From Phycisphaerales bacterium (lineage in GTDB: Bacteria; Planctomycetota; Phycisphaerae; Phycisphaerales; UBA1924), in NCBI GenBank assembly GCA_020054055.1, contig JAGVLZ010000291.1, positions 1 to 10,896 of the forward strand: a stretch of DNA of 10,896 nucleotides. The letters run 5' to 3'. The translations under genes were made by a program, and so were the position numbers. This document shows positions 1 to 5,984 of this stretch, piece after piece; the stretch's first letter is position 1; every line of letters begins with the position of its first letter. The notes under the pieces were generated by a model that saw nothing but the letters and a program-made list of their open reading frames with translations, had not been told where the DNA came from and searched no databases.

Positions 1-2
1 GC

Positions 3-86
3 GCCGGCACCGTCGCGACCTGCGACAGCGCGCTCGCGGGGTTGAGACGACTCCGGGACCTTGGATGTTTCGCCCCCGACCCCTGA
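3..86 (+). CDS. Possible 3' end of an upstream gene (partial, doubtful)
   Basis: Frame 3 is open from the window edge to a TGA at 84-86 and would encode 27 residues ending LGCFAPDP. Of the 27 codons, 22 end in G or C, as in the real genes of this window, and the 16-bp palindrome at 117-150 lies 30 nt after the stop, where a terminator could sit. The piece is too short to assign to a family. Frame 2 is also open here, so this could be non-coding. No function is proposed. Confidence 0.22.
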   Translation, partial: AGTVATCDSALAGLRRLRDLGCFAPDP

Positions 87-109
87 TCCCGCGGCACACT
101 CGTCTCAAC
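41..109. repeat. 10-bp inverted repeat with 49-nt spacer
   Basis: GTTGAGACGA at 41-50 is the exact reverse complement of TCGTCTCAAC at 100-109. The spacer is 49 nt with no further strong pairing that I can see. It lies directly left of the much stronger palindrome at 117-150, so the two may be parts of one structured element. Its function is unknown. Confidence 0.4.
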
Positions 110-116
110 ATCACCC

Positions 117-150
117 GCATCGCACGCTCGCCAAGGCGAGCGTGCGATGC
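117..150. repeat. Perfect 16-bp palindrome (REP-like or terminator hairpin)
   Basis: GCATCGCACGCTCGCC at 117-132 is followed by AA and then by its exact reverse complement at 135-150. As RNA this forms a very stable hairpin with a small loop once the innermost pair or two open. There is no proper T tract on either side; only TGCTTT follows on the + strand. It lies upstream of the acetyltransferase start (178 or 190), and the exactness of the arms suggests either a dispersed REP/MITE-type element or a terminator for a gene ending near position 86. Confidence 0.6.
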
Positions 151-189
151 TGCTTTGGGGGACCGCTCGTCTGGAGCATGGAATCATTC

Positions 190-789
190 ATGCAGCACGA
201 GCCGCCATCCTCCCCCGCCCGCTCCGAACGCGACAAAATGCTCGCGGGTGAACTGTATTTGGCCTCCGATCCCGAACTCTCCGCCATGCGCCTCCGCTGC
301 CGGGCGCTCACCGAGCGGTTCAACGCCTCGCGCGCCGACCAGCCCGCCGAACGCGCAGCCATCATCCGCGAACTCTTCGGCTCCGTCGGCGAACGCTTCG
401 AGATCGAGCCCACCTTCAAGTGCGACTACGGCTCGAACATCCACGCCGGCGACAACCTCTTCATGAACTTCGACTGCGTGATCCTCGATGTGTGCCAGGT
501 GCGCATCGGGCGTTCCTGCTTCATGGGGCCGGGTGTACACATCTACGCCGCGACGCACCCGACCGACGCCGCGGTGCGCTGCGCCGGGCCGGAGTACGGC
601 AAGCCGGTGACGATCGGGAACCGCGTGTGGATCGGAGGTCGATCGGTGATCCTGCCGGGGGTGACGATCGGGGATGATGTGGTGATCGGCACCGGGAGCG
701 TGGTAACAAGGGATGTGGCGCGCGGGGTGGTGGTCGTGGGGAATCCGGCGCGGGTGATCCGCTCGATTGAGTCGTCAAATCACGCGTGA
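190..789 (+). CDS. Maltose/galactoside O-acetyltransferase family (left-handed beta-helix)
   Basis: The 199-residue product matches the MAT/GAT acetyltransferases, which transfer acetyl from acetyl-CoA to a sugar hydroxyl in the cytoplasm. The N-terminal cap (residues 13-45) has the family signature SERDKMLAGELY...DPEL and ends in RFN. From about residue 78 hexapeptide repeats of the left-handed beta-helix follow, with IGRSCFMGPGVHIYA, VTIGNRVWIGGRSVILPGVTIG and IGTGSVVTRDV. His123 in ATHPTD is the expected catalytic histidine. E. coli Maa has 183 residues, so the length is normal. The frame is open back to position 61, but sequence before the family signature is Pro/Ser/His-rich and contains the palindrome, so I reject that start. 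ATG 178 (GGAG only 1 nt before it) is an alternative to ATG 190. The 3' end overlaps the convergent lpdA by 10 bp. The true substrate cannot be read from sequence; lipopolysaccharide or other sugars are possible. Confidence 0.88.
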   Translation: MQHEPPSSPARSERDKMLAGELYLASDPELSAMRLRCRALTERFNASRADQPAERAAIIRELFGSVGERFEIEPTFKCDYGSNIHAGDNLFMNFDCVILDVCQVRIGRSCFMGPGVHIYAATHPTDAAVRCAGPEYGKPVTIGNRVWIGGRSVILPGVTIGDDVVIGTGSVVTRDVARGVVVVGNPARVIRSIESSNHA

Positions 790-2303
790 ATGACCCTCCC
801 CTCACTCGCCAGGCTCGCCTCGTGGATCGCTTCGTACATCGTCGGGTGCGCATGCACCGTGACGTTGATCTCCTCGGTCGTCGCTTCAAGCCGGCGGGCA
901 AGCGTCAACTCGCCGATCAACTCTGTTGCCTGATCGCTCAGGATGTGCGCGCCGAGGATCTCGCCCCGCGGCAGGCCGCGGATGATCTTGACGAAGCCGA
1001 CGTTCGCGTTCGCCGCGATCGCCTTGCCGTGCGATTGCAGGTTGTACGACCCCACCGCGTAGTCCTTCCCCTTCACCTTGCCCTGCTCGATCAGCGCCCG
1101 CTCCGTGTATCCGACACTCGCCACCTGCGGATGGCAATAGGTGCAGCCGGGGATCACGCCGTAATGAATCGGATACGGCTCGTGCTTCGCAAGGCGCTCG
1201 ACGCAGACGACGGCTTCTTCCGACGCGACGTGCGCGAGCCACGGCGGGCCGATCACATCGCCCACCGCGTACAGCCCCGGAACGCTTGTCGCGTAGGTCA
1301 ACGCCGGATCGCCCTGCTCGCCGGGCTTGTAGTCGGTCTTGATGTGGTCCTTGATGGTTTCCAGGCCGAGCGATGCGTCGAACAGGCCGTCGTAGCGCCC
1401 CTTCACGCCGATCGCGAGCAGGACCTTCTCCGCTTCGAGCACTTGCTTCTTCGATTCGTCGGCCTTGCCATTCACGAACGGCGCAACGGTGACCTTCACA
1501 CCACCCGAAGTCTTCTCGACCGCGACGGTCGTCGTCGACGTCATCAGGCTCATCCCCGCCTTGACGTAAGTCTTCTGGAGCGCGGCGGACACCTCGTCGT
1601 CCTCCACCGGCAGGATGCGCGGCAGCATCTCGACCACCGTCACCTTCGTGCCGTAGGAGTGGTAGAAGTAGGCGAACTCCATCCCGATCGCCCCCGCGCC
1701 GATGATGATGAGGCTCTTGGGCTGGGTGGCGGTGTTCATCGCCTCGCGCGCGCCCATGATCCTGTCGCCGTCGAACTTCGCGAAGGGAAGTTCCCGCGCC
1801 ACCGAGCCGGTCGCGATGAGCACGTTGGTCGCGGTGATCGCCTCGCGCGGCTTGTTGGCGATCTCCGCCGGTGCCTGCGTCAGCGTGTCCTTCACCTTGC
1901 AGTCGTACACCTCGACCTTGCACGGGGTCGAACCCTTCCGCCCCGCGACGATCTTCGCGTGCCCCACCACATGATCGATCTTGTTTTTCTTGAAGAGGAA
2001 GGCGATCCCCTTGTTCCCCTTGTCGGCGGTGCTCCGCGAGCGCCCAATCACCTTGGACCAGTCCACCTTTAGGTCGGTGAACTTCAGCCCCCAGGTGTCC
2101 GCCTCGTGGCCGACCTTTTCGTAGAGTTCGGCGTTGGCGAGCAGGGCCTTGGTCGGGATGCAGCCCCAGTTGAGGCACACGCCGCCGAGGTTCGAGCGCT
2201 CGATGCAGCAGACCTTGAGGCCGAGTTGCGCGGCGCGGATGGCGCCGACGTAGCCCGCGGGTCCGCCGCCGATGACGAGAAGGTCGTAGTGTTTGTCTGG
2301 CAC
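780..2303 (-). CDS. lpdA: Dihydrolipoamide dehydrogenase (E3)
   Basis: This cytoplasmic flavoprotein re-oxidises dihydrolipoamide of 2-oxoacid dehydrogenase complexes or the glycine cleavage system with NAD+. The 507-residue product shows, in order: FAD-binding GGGPAG (12-17); the redox disulfide Cys43/Cys48 in GGVCLNWGCIPTK; NAD-binding GAGAIG (202-207) with the acidic VVE behind it; a second FAD motif AVGDV (346-350); and the dimerisation domain ending in HAHPT with the His486/Glu491 dyad. All catalytic residues are present. It is 30-40 residues longer than typical E3, with extra residues near 122-155 and 318-335. The start is the GTG at 2303, preceded by AAGGA with a 7-nt spacer; extending the frame to 2720 would run antisense through hicBA and is not credible. 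No E1 or E2 gene is in the window, so it appears transcribed alone. It is divergent from hicB with 96 bp between starts. Confidence 0.96.
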   Translation of the reverse strand: MPDKHYDLLVIGGGPAGYVGAIRAAQLGLKVCCIERSNLGGVCLNWGCIPTKALLANAELYEKVGHEADTWGLKFTDLKVDWSKVIGRSRSTADKGNKGIAFLFKKNKIDHVVGHAKIVAGRKGSTPCKVEVYDCKVKDTLTQAPAEIANKPREAITATNVLIATGSVARELPFAKFDGDRIMGAREAMNTATQPKSLIIIGAGAIGMEFAYFYHSYGTKVTVVEMLPRILPVEDDEVSAALQKTYVKAGMSLMTSTTTVAVEKTSGGVKVTVAPFVNGKADESKKQVLEAEKVLLAIGVKGRYDGLFDASLGLETIKDHIKTDYKPGEQGDPALTYATSVPGLYAVGDVIGPPWLAHVASEEAVVCVERLAKHEPYPIHYGVIPGCTYCHPQVASVGYTERALIEQGKVKGKDYAVGSYNLQSHGKAIAANANVGFVKIIRGLPRGEILGAHILSDQATELIGELTLARRLEATTEEINVTVHAHPTMYEAIHEASLASEGRVIHA

Positions 2304-2354
2304 TTGGGAATCCTTGAAAATCAATGCGTGAGATGGAGGAGCGGATTGTAAGCG

Positions 2355-2378
2355 GAAGCCGACGAATCGTGCGGCTTC
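2355..2378. promoter_or_regulatory. 7-bp inverted repeat, candidate hicBA operator
   Basis: GAAGCCG (2355-2361) and CGGCTTC (2372-2378) are perfect inverted arms around a 10-nt centre. The element ends 9 nt before the -10 hexamer at 2388, so it covers the -35/spacer region of the hicB promoter and also lies in the divergent lpdA leader. Type II toxin-antitoxin operons are usually autorepressed through such palindromes. This HicB lacks an obvious DNA-binding domain, so who would bind is open. A 7-bp arm pair can also arise by chance in GC-rich DNA. Confidence 0.35.
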
Positions 2379-2387
2379 GGGAGAGCC

Positions 2388-2393
2388 TAGAAT
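2388..2393 (+). promoter_or_regulatory. -10 box of hicB, predicted leaderless transcript
   Basis: TAGAAT matches TATAAT at 5 of 6 positions and is followed by 6 nt (CCGCCT) and then the hicB ATG. Transcription would start at or next to the A of the start codon. No Shine-Dalgarno sequence precedes the ATG, which agrees with leaderless translation. No good -35 hexamer is visible. Confidence 0.5.
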
Positions 2394-2399
2394 CCGCCT

Positions 2400-2669
2400 A
2401 TGGACATCGACCTGACGATCTCGGTGTGGGAAGAGGGCGGGCAGTTCGTCGCGCAGGCGATGCCGCTGGATGTCCTGAGCAGCGGGGCGACACCAGAAGC
2501 GGCGCGCGAGGCCGTGAGCAAGGCCGTTCGCTGCTTCCTCATGACGGCGCGAGACACGGGTACTCTGAATGAAGTGCTCACGGACTGCGGCTATCACAAA
2601 CTCGACGGATCGTGGCGGTCTCCCGCCTGGGTCGGCATCGAGCGACGAGCGCTCAAAATCCCCGCTTGA
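2400..2669 (+). CDS. hicB: HicB-family antitoxin
   Basis: The 89-residue product has the HicB-type antitoxin core: a beta strand ending in WEEGGQFVAQAMPLDVLSSG (10-29), then TPEAAREAVSKAVRCFL (31-47) and GTLNEVLTDCGY (54-65). This is the degraded RNase-H-like fold that binds and inhibits HicA. The C-terminal helix-turn-helix or ribbon-helix-helix of classical HicB is not visible, so it belongs to the short type and may not repress DNA by itself. Its stop is separated from the hicA start by one base, in the arrangement TGATATG, so the two are surely co-translated. Gene order is antitoxin first, the reverse of E. coli hicAB. The promoter is the leaderless -10 box at 2388 with an inverted repeat upstream. 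Confidence 0.85.
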   Translation: MDIDLTISVWEEGGQFVAQAMPLDVLSSGATPEAAREAVSKAVRCFLMTARDTGTLNEVLTDCGYHKLDGSWRSPAWVGIERRALKIPA

Positions 2670-2670
2670 T

Positions 2671-2895
2671 ATGCCGCGGATGACACCGATCCATTGGAAC
2701 GAACTCGAGCGCGTCTTCATCGCCGCGGGATTCCGTTTTGCACGCCAAGCGGGAAGCCACCGCTCGTATGTGAAGACGGCGGTGCTTCGAACCGTGGTTA
2801 TCCCAACTTACAAGGAAGTCCCCGTGTCGATCATTCGGAGCAATCCGAAGACGGCGGGACTTTCGCGGGATGATTATTTCAGGCTTCTCGGCTGA
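2671..2895 (+). CDS. hicA: HicA-family toxin (mRNA interferase)
   Basis: The 74-residue product resembles HicA/YcfA toxins, small double-stranded-RNA-binding-fold ribonucleases that cleave mRNA when freed from HicB. Residues 8-26 (HWNELERVFIAAGFRFARQ) form the first helix and strand. The catalytic histidine is His30 in GSHRSY, and the strand VVIPTYKEVPVSIIRSN is followed by the TAGLSRDDYFRLL helix. The key residue is kept, so the toxin looks active. The start ATG 2671 has no Shine-Dalgarno sequence and probably depends on re-initiation from hicB; ATG 2680 is an alternative. The last 17 bp overlap the end of the convergent DUF433 gene. Confidence 0.85.
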   Translation: MPRMTPIHWNELERVFIAAGFRFARQAGSHRSYVKTAVLRTVVIPTYKEVPVSIIRSNPKTAGLSRDDYFRLLG

Positions 2896-3085
2896 TTGTG
2901 GCAAACGACAACGCCTCACGCAGATCGTCCTCCTCAAGATACGGGTGTTCCTTGAGGACGTGAGCAAAGTCGTGTCCAGCCGCAACAAGCCCAACGATCA
3001 TCCCCACCGTCACGCGCATGCCGCGGATGCACGGCTTGCCCCCCATGACCGAAGGATTGAACGTGATGCGAGGAAAGCGATTCAT
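2879..3085 (-). CDS. DUF433 domain protein (antitoxin-like)
   Basis: The 68-residue product carries the DUF433 signature: RITFNPSVMGGKPCIRGMRVTV (6-27), then a MIVGLVAAG helix and HPYLEEDDLREALSFA (47-62). DUF433 proteins are small helix-turn-helix-like proteins usually considered antitoxins and often encoded next to a PIN-like DUF5615 toxin. No DUF5615 gene follows here; its 3' end instead runs 17 bp into the 3' end of hicA on the other strand. It is therefore an orphan, or its partner was lost. ATG 3085 has no Shine-Dalgarno sequence at normal distance, but a TATAGT box 6 nt upstream predicts a leaderless message. A longer frame upstream overlaps the cbs start region antisense and shows no family similarity. 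Confidence 0.8.
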   Translation of the reverse strand: MNRFPRITFNPSVMGGKPCIRGMRVTVGMIVGLVAAGHDFAHVLKEHPYLEEDDLREALSFATISREA

Positions 3086-3091
3086 ATGGCG

Positions 3092-3097
3092 ACTATA
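3092..3097 (-). promoter_or_regulatory. -10 box of the DUF433 gene, predicted leaderless transcript
   Basis: Read on the minus strand, TATAGT (5 of 6 to consensus) is followed by CGCCAT and then the ATG at 3085. The 6-nt spacing is the same as for hicB and the AAA_14 gene. No TTGACA-like -35 is seen at 17 nt. Confidence 0.5.
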
Positions 3098-3098
3098 G

Positions 3099-3118
3099 GC
3101 TCCGATCCGTCGCGGAGC
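3099..3118. promoter_or_regulatory. 6-bp inverted repeat beside the DUF433 promoter
   Basis: GCTCCG (3099-3104) and CGGAGC (3113-3118) are perfect arms with an 8-nt centre, one base upstream of the TATAGT box as read on the minus strand. It could be an operator for autoregulation or the first stem of a structured cbs leader. Its short arms leave chance as a real alternative. Confidence 0.28.
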
Positions 3119-3124
3119 AGTCGG

Positions 3125-3239
3125 GACCCGCAATGGGAGCGTGCCGGGTCGCTCAATCGAGTCAACCAAACCACCGATAATCACGGTGATACACTCAACT
3201 TCCGGCTTGCCCGCTCGGCCGCTCACGCAAGCGGTTTTT
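3125..3239 (+). promoter_or_regulatory. Hairpin-rich region before cbs with extended -10 and terminator-like stem
   Basis: Three further stems follow one another: GACCCG/CGGGTC (3125-3130 with 3145-3150), CACCG/CGGTG (3172-3176 with 3184-3188) and GCTTGC/GCAAGC (3205-3210 with 3227-3232). The last can be lengthened by two C-G pairs past a bulged G and is followed at once by TTTTT (3235-3239), the shape of an intrinsic terminator. TGATACACT at 3187-3195 fits an extended -10 with a start near 3202, which would place the terminator-like stem at the very 5' end of the cbs mRNA. It may be an attenuator for cbs, the terminator of hicBA read-through, or chance pairing. I do not recognise a known SAM or SAH riboswitch. 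Confidence 0.33.
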
Positions 3240-3266
3240 CCACCCCATGATCGCCACGGATTCTTC

Positions 3267-4772
3267 ATGTCGCCCACCTCCGCCGCCAACACTCCAACAC
3301 ATCTCTCCACGGCCAGCGCCAGCCTCACCGCGATGTCCACCCGCCCGCCCCTCCTCCCCCCCTTCCGCTCCGTTCTCGAGATGATCGGCCGCACGCCCAT
3401 GCTCGAACTCTCGAAGATGAGCGCCGCGCCGTGCCGACTCTTCGTCAAAATGGAACTGATGAACCCCGCCGGGTCCATCAAGGACCGCATCGGCCTCTCC
3501 ATGATCGAAGGCGCCGAACGCGACGGCAAACTCAACCCCAAGGGCAACCCCCTCCCCACCATCGTCGAAGCCACTGCCGGCAACACGGGCCTCGGCCTCG
3601 CCCTCGTCGCGGGCCAGCGAGGCTACAAACTCAAGGTCGTCGTCCCCGACAAAATGTCGCAGGAGAAGATCCAGCACCTGCGGGCGATGGGGGCCGAGGT
3701 CGTCCTCGCCCGCTCGGACGTGCAGAAGGGGCACCCCGAGTACTACCAGGAGGTCGCGGCCCGCATCGCTCGCGACACGCCGAACTCGCTCTACGTCAAC
3801 CAGTTCGGCAACAACCACAACACCCGCGCCCACTACGAATCCACCGGCCCCGAAATCTGGGAGCAGATGCAGGGCCGGATCGACGCCGTGGTGCTGGGCG
3901 TCGGCTCGGGCGGCACACTGAGCGGCATCGGCCGATACCTCCGCGAGAAGAACCCGGACATCCAGATCATCCTCTCCGACCCCGCCGCGTCGATGCTGCA
4001 CCCGCTCGTCAACGAGGGCAAGACCGTCAAGGCCGGGCCTTGGCTGGTGGAGGGGATGGGCGAAGACTTCGTTCCCGATATCTGCGACCTGAAACTCGTG
4101 AACGAGGCCATCCCCGTCACCGACGGCGAGGCGTTCATGGCGGCGCGCGAACTCCTGGCCCAGGAGGGGATCCTCGCCGGCTCCAGCACCGGATGCCTGG
4201 TCCACGCCGCGTTGAAATGGTGCCGCAAGCAGACGAAACCGATGAGCGTCGTCACCCTCGTCTGCGACACCGGCGGCAAGTACCTCTCAAAGTTCTTCAA
4301 CGACTTCTGGATGATCGACAACGGCTTCACCAAGCGCGACACCCAGAACAACCTCCGCGACCTCATCGCCCGCCGCCACACGCTGCAAGAGGACTACACC
4401 TTGGGCGACGAGGAGCCGCTGAAGCAGGCCATCAAGCGTATGCAGATGTACGGCGTCTCGCAGATGACCGTCATGGACCCGCGCGACAAGGTCGTCGGCA
4501 TCATCGATGAGAGCGACATCCTCCTCGCCGTCATGTCCGACCCCGCCGCCTTCGAGAAGCCCGTCAGCGACTACATGACCCGCCGCCTCGAAACCGTGAA
4601 GCCCGAGGCGCCGATCGAGGCGCTCATCCCCATCTTCCGCGCCGACCGCGTCGCCATCGTCGTGGGGGACGACGGAACCTACTTCGGCCTCATCACCAAG
4701 ATCGACATGATCAACTACCTCCGCCAGCAGTCGGACGCGAAACTGCGGATGGCGATGGAAGGGAGTTTGTGA
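3267..4772 (+). CDS. cbs: Cystathionine beta-synthase with CBS-domain pair
   Basis: The product (501 residues from ATG 3267) condenses serine with homocysteine to cystathionine, the first step of reverse transsulfuration, using PLP. The catalytic domain spans about residues 34-350. It has IGRTPM (40-45), the PLP lysine Lys72 in GSIKDR, the substrate loop EATAGNTG (101-108), the phosphate loop GVGSGGT (211-217) and GSSTG (305-309), which contacts the PLP ring nitrogen. Two CBS repeats follow (about 375-425 and 432-488), the Bateman module that binds adenosyl ligands such as SAM in related enzymes. This architecture separates it from plain cysteine synthase. There is no heme-binding N-terminus. 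The first 22 residues are low complexity, and ATG 3333 (479 residues) is an equally reasonable start; ATG 3267 has only a weak ACGGA before it. The gene probably works with the gamma-lyase at 6664. It ends 15 bp before the convergent 398-residue gene. Confidence 0.92.
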   Translation: MSPTSAANTPTHLSTASASLTAMSTRPPLLPPFRSVLEMIGRTPMLELSKMSAAPCRLFVKMELMNPAGSIKDRIGLSMIEGAERDGKLNPKGNPLPTIVEATAGNTGLGLALVAGQRGYKLKVVVPDKMSQEKIQHLRAMGAEVVLARSDVQKGHPEYYQEVAARIARDTPNSLYVNQFGNNHNTRAHYESTGPEIWEQMQGRIDAVVLGVGSGGTLSGIGRYLREKNPDIQIILSDPAASMLHPLVNEGKTVKAGPWLVEGMGEDFVPDICDLKLVNEAIPVTDGEAFMAARELLAQEGILAGSSTGCLVHAALKWCRKQTKPMSVVTLVCDTGGKYLSKFFNDFWMIDNGFTKRDTQNNLRDLIARRHTLQEDYTLGDEEPLKQAIKRMQMYGVSQMTVMDPRDKVVGIIDESDILLAVMSDPAAFEKPVSDYMTRRLETVKPEAPIEALIPIFRADRVAIVVGDDGTYFGLITKIDMINYLRQQSDAKLRMAMEGSL

Positions 4773-4787
4773 AAGAATCGCGCTACT

Positions 4788-5984
4788 TCAACGCCGTTCG
4801 TTCAGCATTGCCGCATTAATTTGTCGAATGATCTGAAAATTCGCTGGATTGCCGATCGTTCCGAGGCGCTTGCCCCGCGTCAACGTCCCGTCGACTTGAA
4901 TTGCGGTTTGCGTTCTGTAGGCTTCCACGGCAATCGCATGCGCCGCCGCATCGAGTGTTGTCTTCGCCCGAATCAGCTTGTCTTCCTCATCGCCCACAAG
5001 AATCCGCAGAATCACATCTCCTTCAACTTGCCCGCCGAGTCCCGGTTCACCGTCTAGGGTGTCGACAAAGCCATAAAAGGTGTCAGGAGTCGCGTCAAGG
5101 CCGGGTCGAAGTTCATTGTAGATTTCTTCAATGAGAGGAAAGTATGTACTTCGAATCCTTACAATCCCGGTGCCCTGCGCAGCCGTCACGGCGCGAAGCT
5201 TCGACCAACTTGCCGCTATCGTCAACTCCGCCCCGTCCTTTGATGGGCGCATCCGCACGAGGGCGTCGCACAAATTCGCGCTGATCTTCGGATCCCGCTT
5301 ATTGCTTTCCACCATCGCTGGAACCTGATCGGTCTCGATTGCAGAAACCAACTCCGCTGCCGAACGCATTAAGAGCGTCGTCGCCTTTCGTGCGAACGGG
5401 TCTTCATTGGCATCGAGGAGCGGTAGATCGCCTTCAACTGCTCTCAGAGGACACGCCACGGTCGCTACGAACGAGCCGCGCTCCGTTTGCCCCATCCGGC
5501 ACGCGGACAAGAACTGCTCCGCGTCACCTTTGCTCATCCGCTTGTGGTATCGCGATGGAGAAATCACGCTGTGGGCTGCCGCAAGAATTGCTGTCCGCAT
5601 CCCCTCGAGCAAGCGTAGCCCATCGTCCAACGGCAAGGACCCATCCTCAACCGCCGCAGAGGCAACCCGAAACCGCAAAAGGTCTGAGGCCGCATACAAA
5701 AGATCATTGGCAACCTGCATCACCGATCGCTTTTCCCACCGCGCGATCGCCTCTGCCGCTTCGCCCATGCGGGCATCGTAATCGGCTGTCTGCTCATCCA
5801 GCGGAATCAATACTTGAACGTTTGAATCTTCGGGACGCTCAAACGCAGCGACACGGCCGAAGAACCCTGGAGTGTCTCGAATGGAAAGTTCGAGCCTCTG
5901 CCAGCCAGCTGCCAGAGCATATTGGCGAGCATCCTGTGAAACAATGGTTCCCGCCAGTCCGGTCGGCAACTCACTACGCGACAT
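4788..5984 (-). CDS. Uncharacterised 398-residue protein, partner of DUF4365
   Basis: I do not recognise a named family. The protein is soluble, with no signal peptide or membrane segment. It has a mixed N-terminal part (about 20-65) ending in the strand VQVLIPLD, a helical stretch (70-140), then a motif that looks conserved in kind, YHKRMSKGDAEQFL (146-159) plus CRMGQTERGSFVATVACPL (162-180). A long helical middle (195-245) follows, then beta strands around LTIAASWSKL and GIVRIR, and a C-terminal part with VEGDVILRILVG (320-331), AIQVDGTLTRGKR (361-373) and a final helix. No Walker, nuclease or protease motif is evident. The start at 5984 is firm: GGAGGT lies 5 nt before the ATG, inside the end of the DUF4365 gene, whose stop overlaps this start by 11 bp. 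Base composition is lower in GC than in cbs and the gamma-lyase, suggesting acquired DNA. A role in defence or nucleic-acid handling is inferred only from the partner. Confidence 0.85.
   Translation of the reverse strand: MSRSELPTGLAGTIVSQDARQYALAAGWQRLELSIRDTPGFFGRVAAFERPEDSNVQVLIPLDEQTADYDARMGEAAEAIARWEKRSVMQVANDLLYAASDLLRFRVASAAVEDGSLPLDDGLRLLEGMRTAILAAAHSVISPSRYHKRMSKGDAEQFLSACRMGQTERGSFVATVACPLRAVEGDLPLLDANEDPFARKATTLLMRSAAELVSAIETDQVPAMVESNKRDPKISANLCDALVRMRPSKDGAELTIAASWSKLRAVTAAQGTGIVRIRSTYFPLIEEIYNELRPGLDATPDTFYGFVDTLDGEPGLGGQVEGDVILRILVGDEEDKLIRAKTTLDAAAHAIAVEAYRTQTAIQVDGTLTRGKRLGTIGNPANFQIIRQINAAMLNERR

Noticed and set aside
61..189. Earlier start of the acetyltransferase at 61
   Set aside because: The added 43 residues are low complexity, include the translated palindrome, and are absent from the family's usual N-terminus.
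786..2072. A 428-codon open frame on the + strand inside lpdA
   Set aside because: It lies antisense to a complete E3 enzyme with all catalytic motifs. Its composition (Arg/Asp/Leu/His-rich) is what GC-rich codon phasing produces, and no family is recognisable.
2304..2720. N-terminal extension of lpdA up to 2720
   Set aside because: It would run antisense through hicB and the hicA start. The GTG at 2303 has a good Shine-Dalgarno and begins just before the FAD motif.
3099..3239. Known SAM or SAH riboswitch in front of cbs
   Set aside because: Stems are present but no conserved core that I recognise, so it is reported only as an unclassified structured leader.
3141..3266. Earlier start of cbs at 3141
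   Set aside because: It would translate the hairpin and T5 region. It has no family similarity and no ribosome-binding site.
3195..4205. A 336-codon open frame on the minus strand inside cbs
   Set aside because: It is antisense to cbs with Gly/Glu/Val/Asp-rich shadow composition and no motif.
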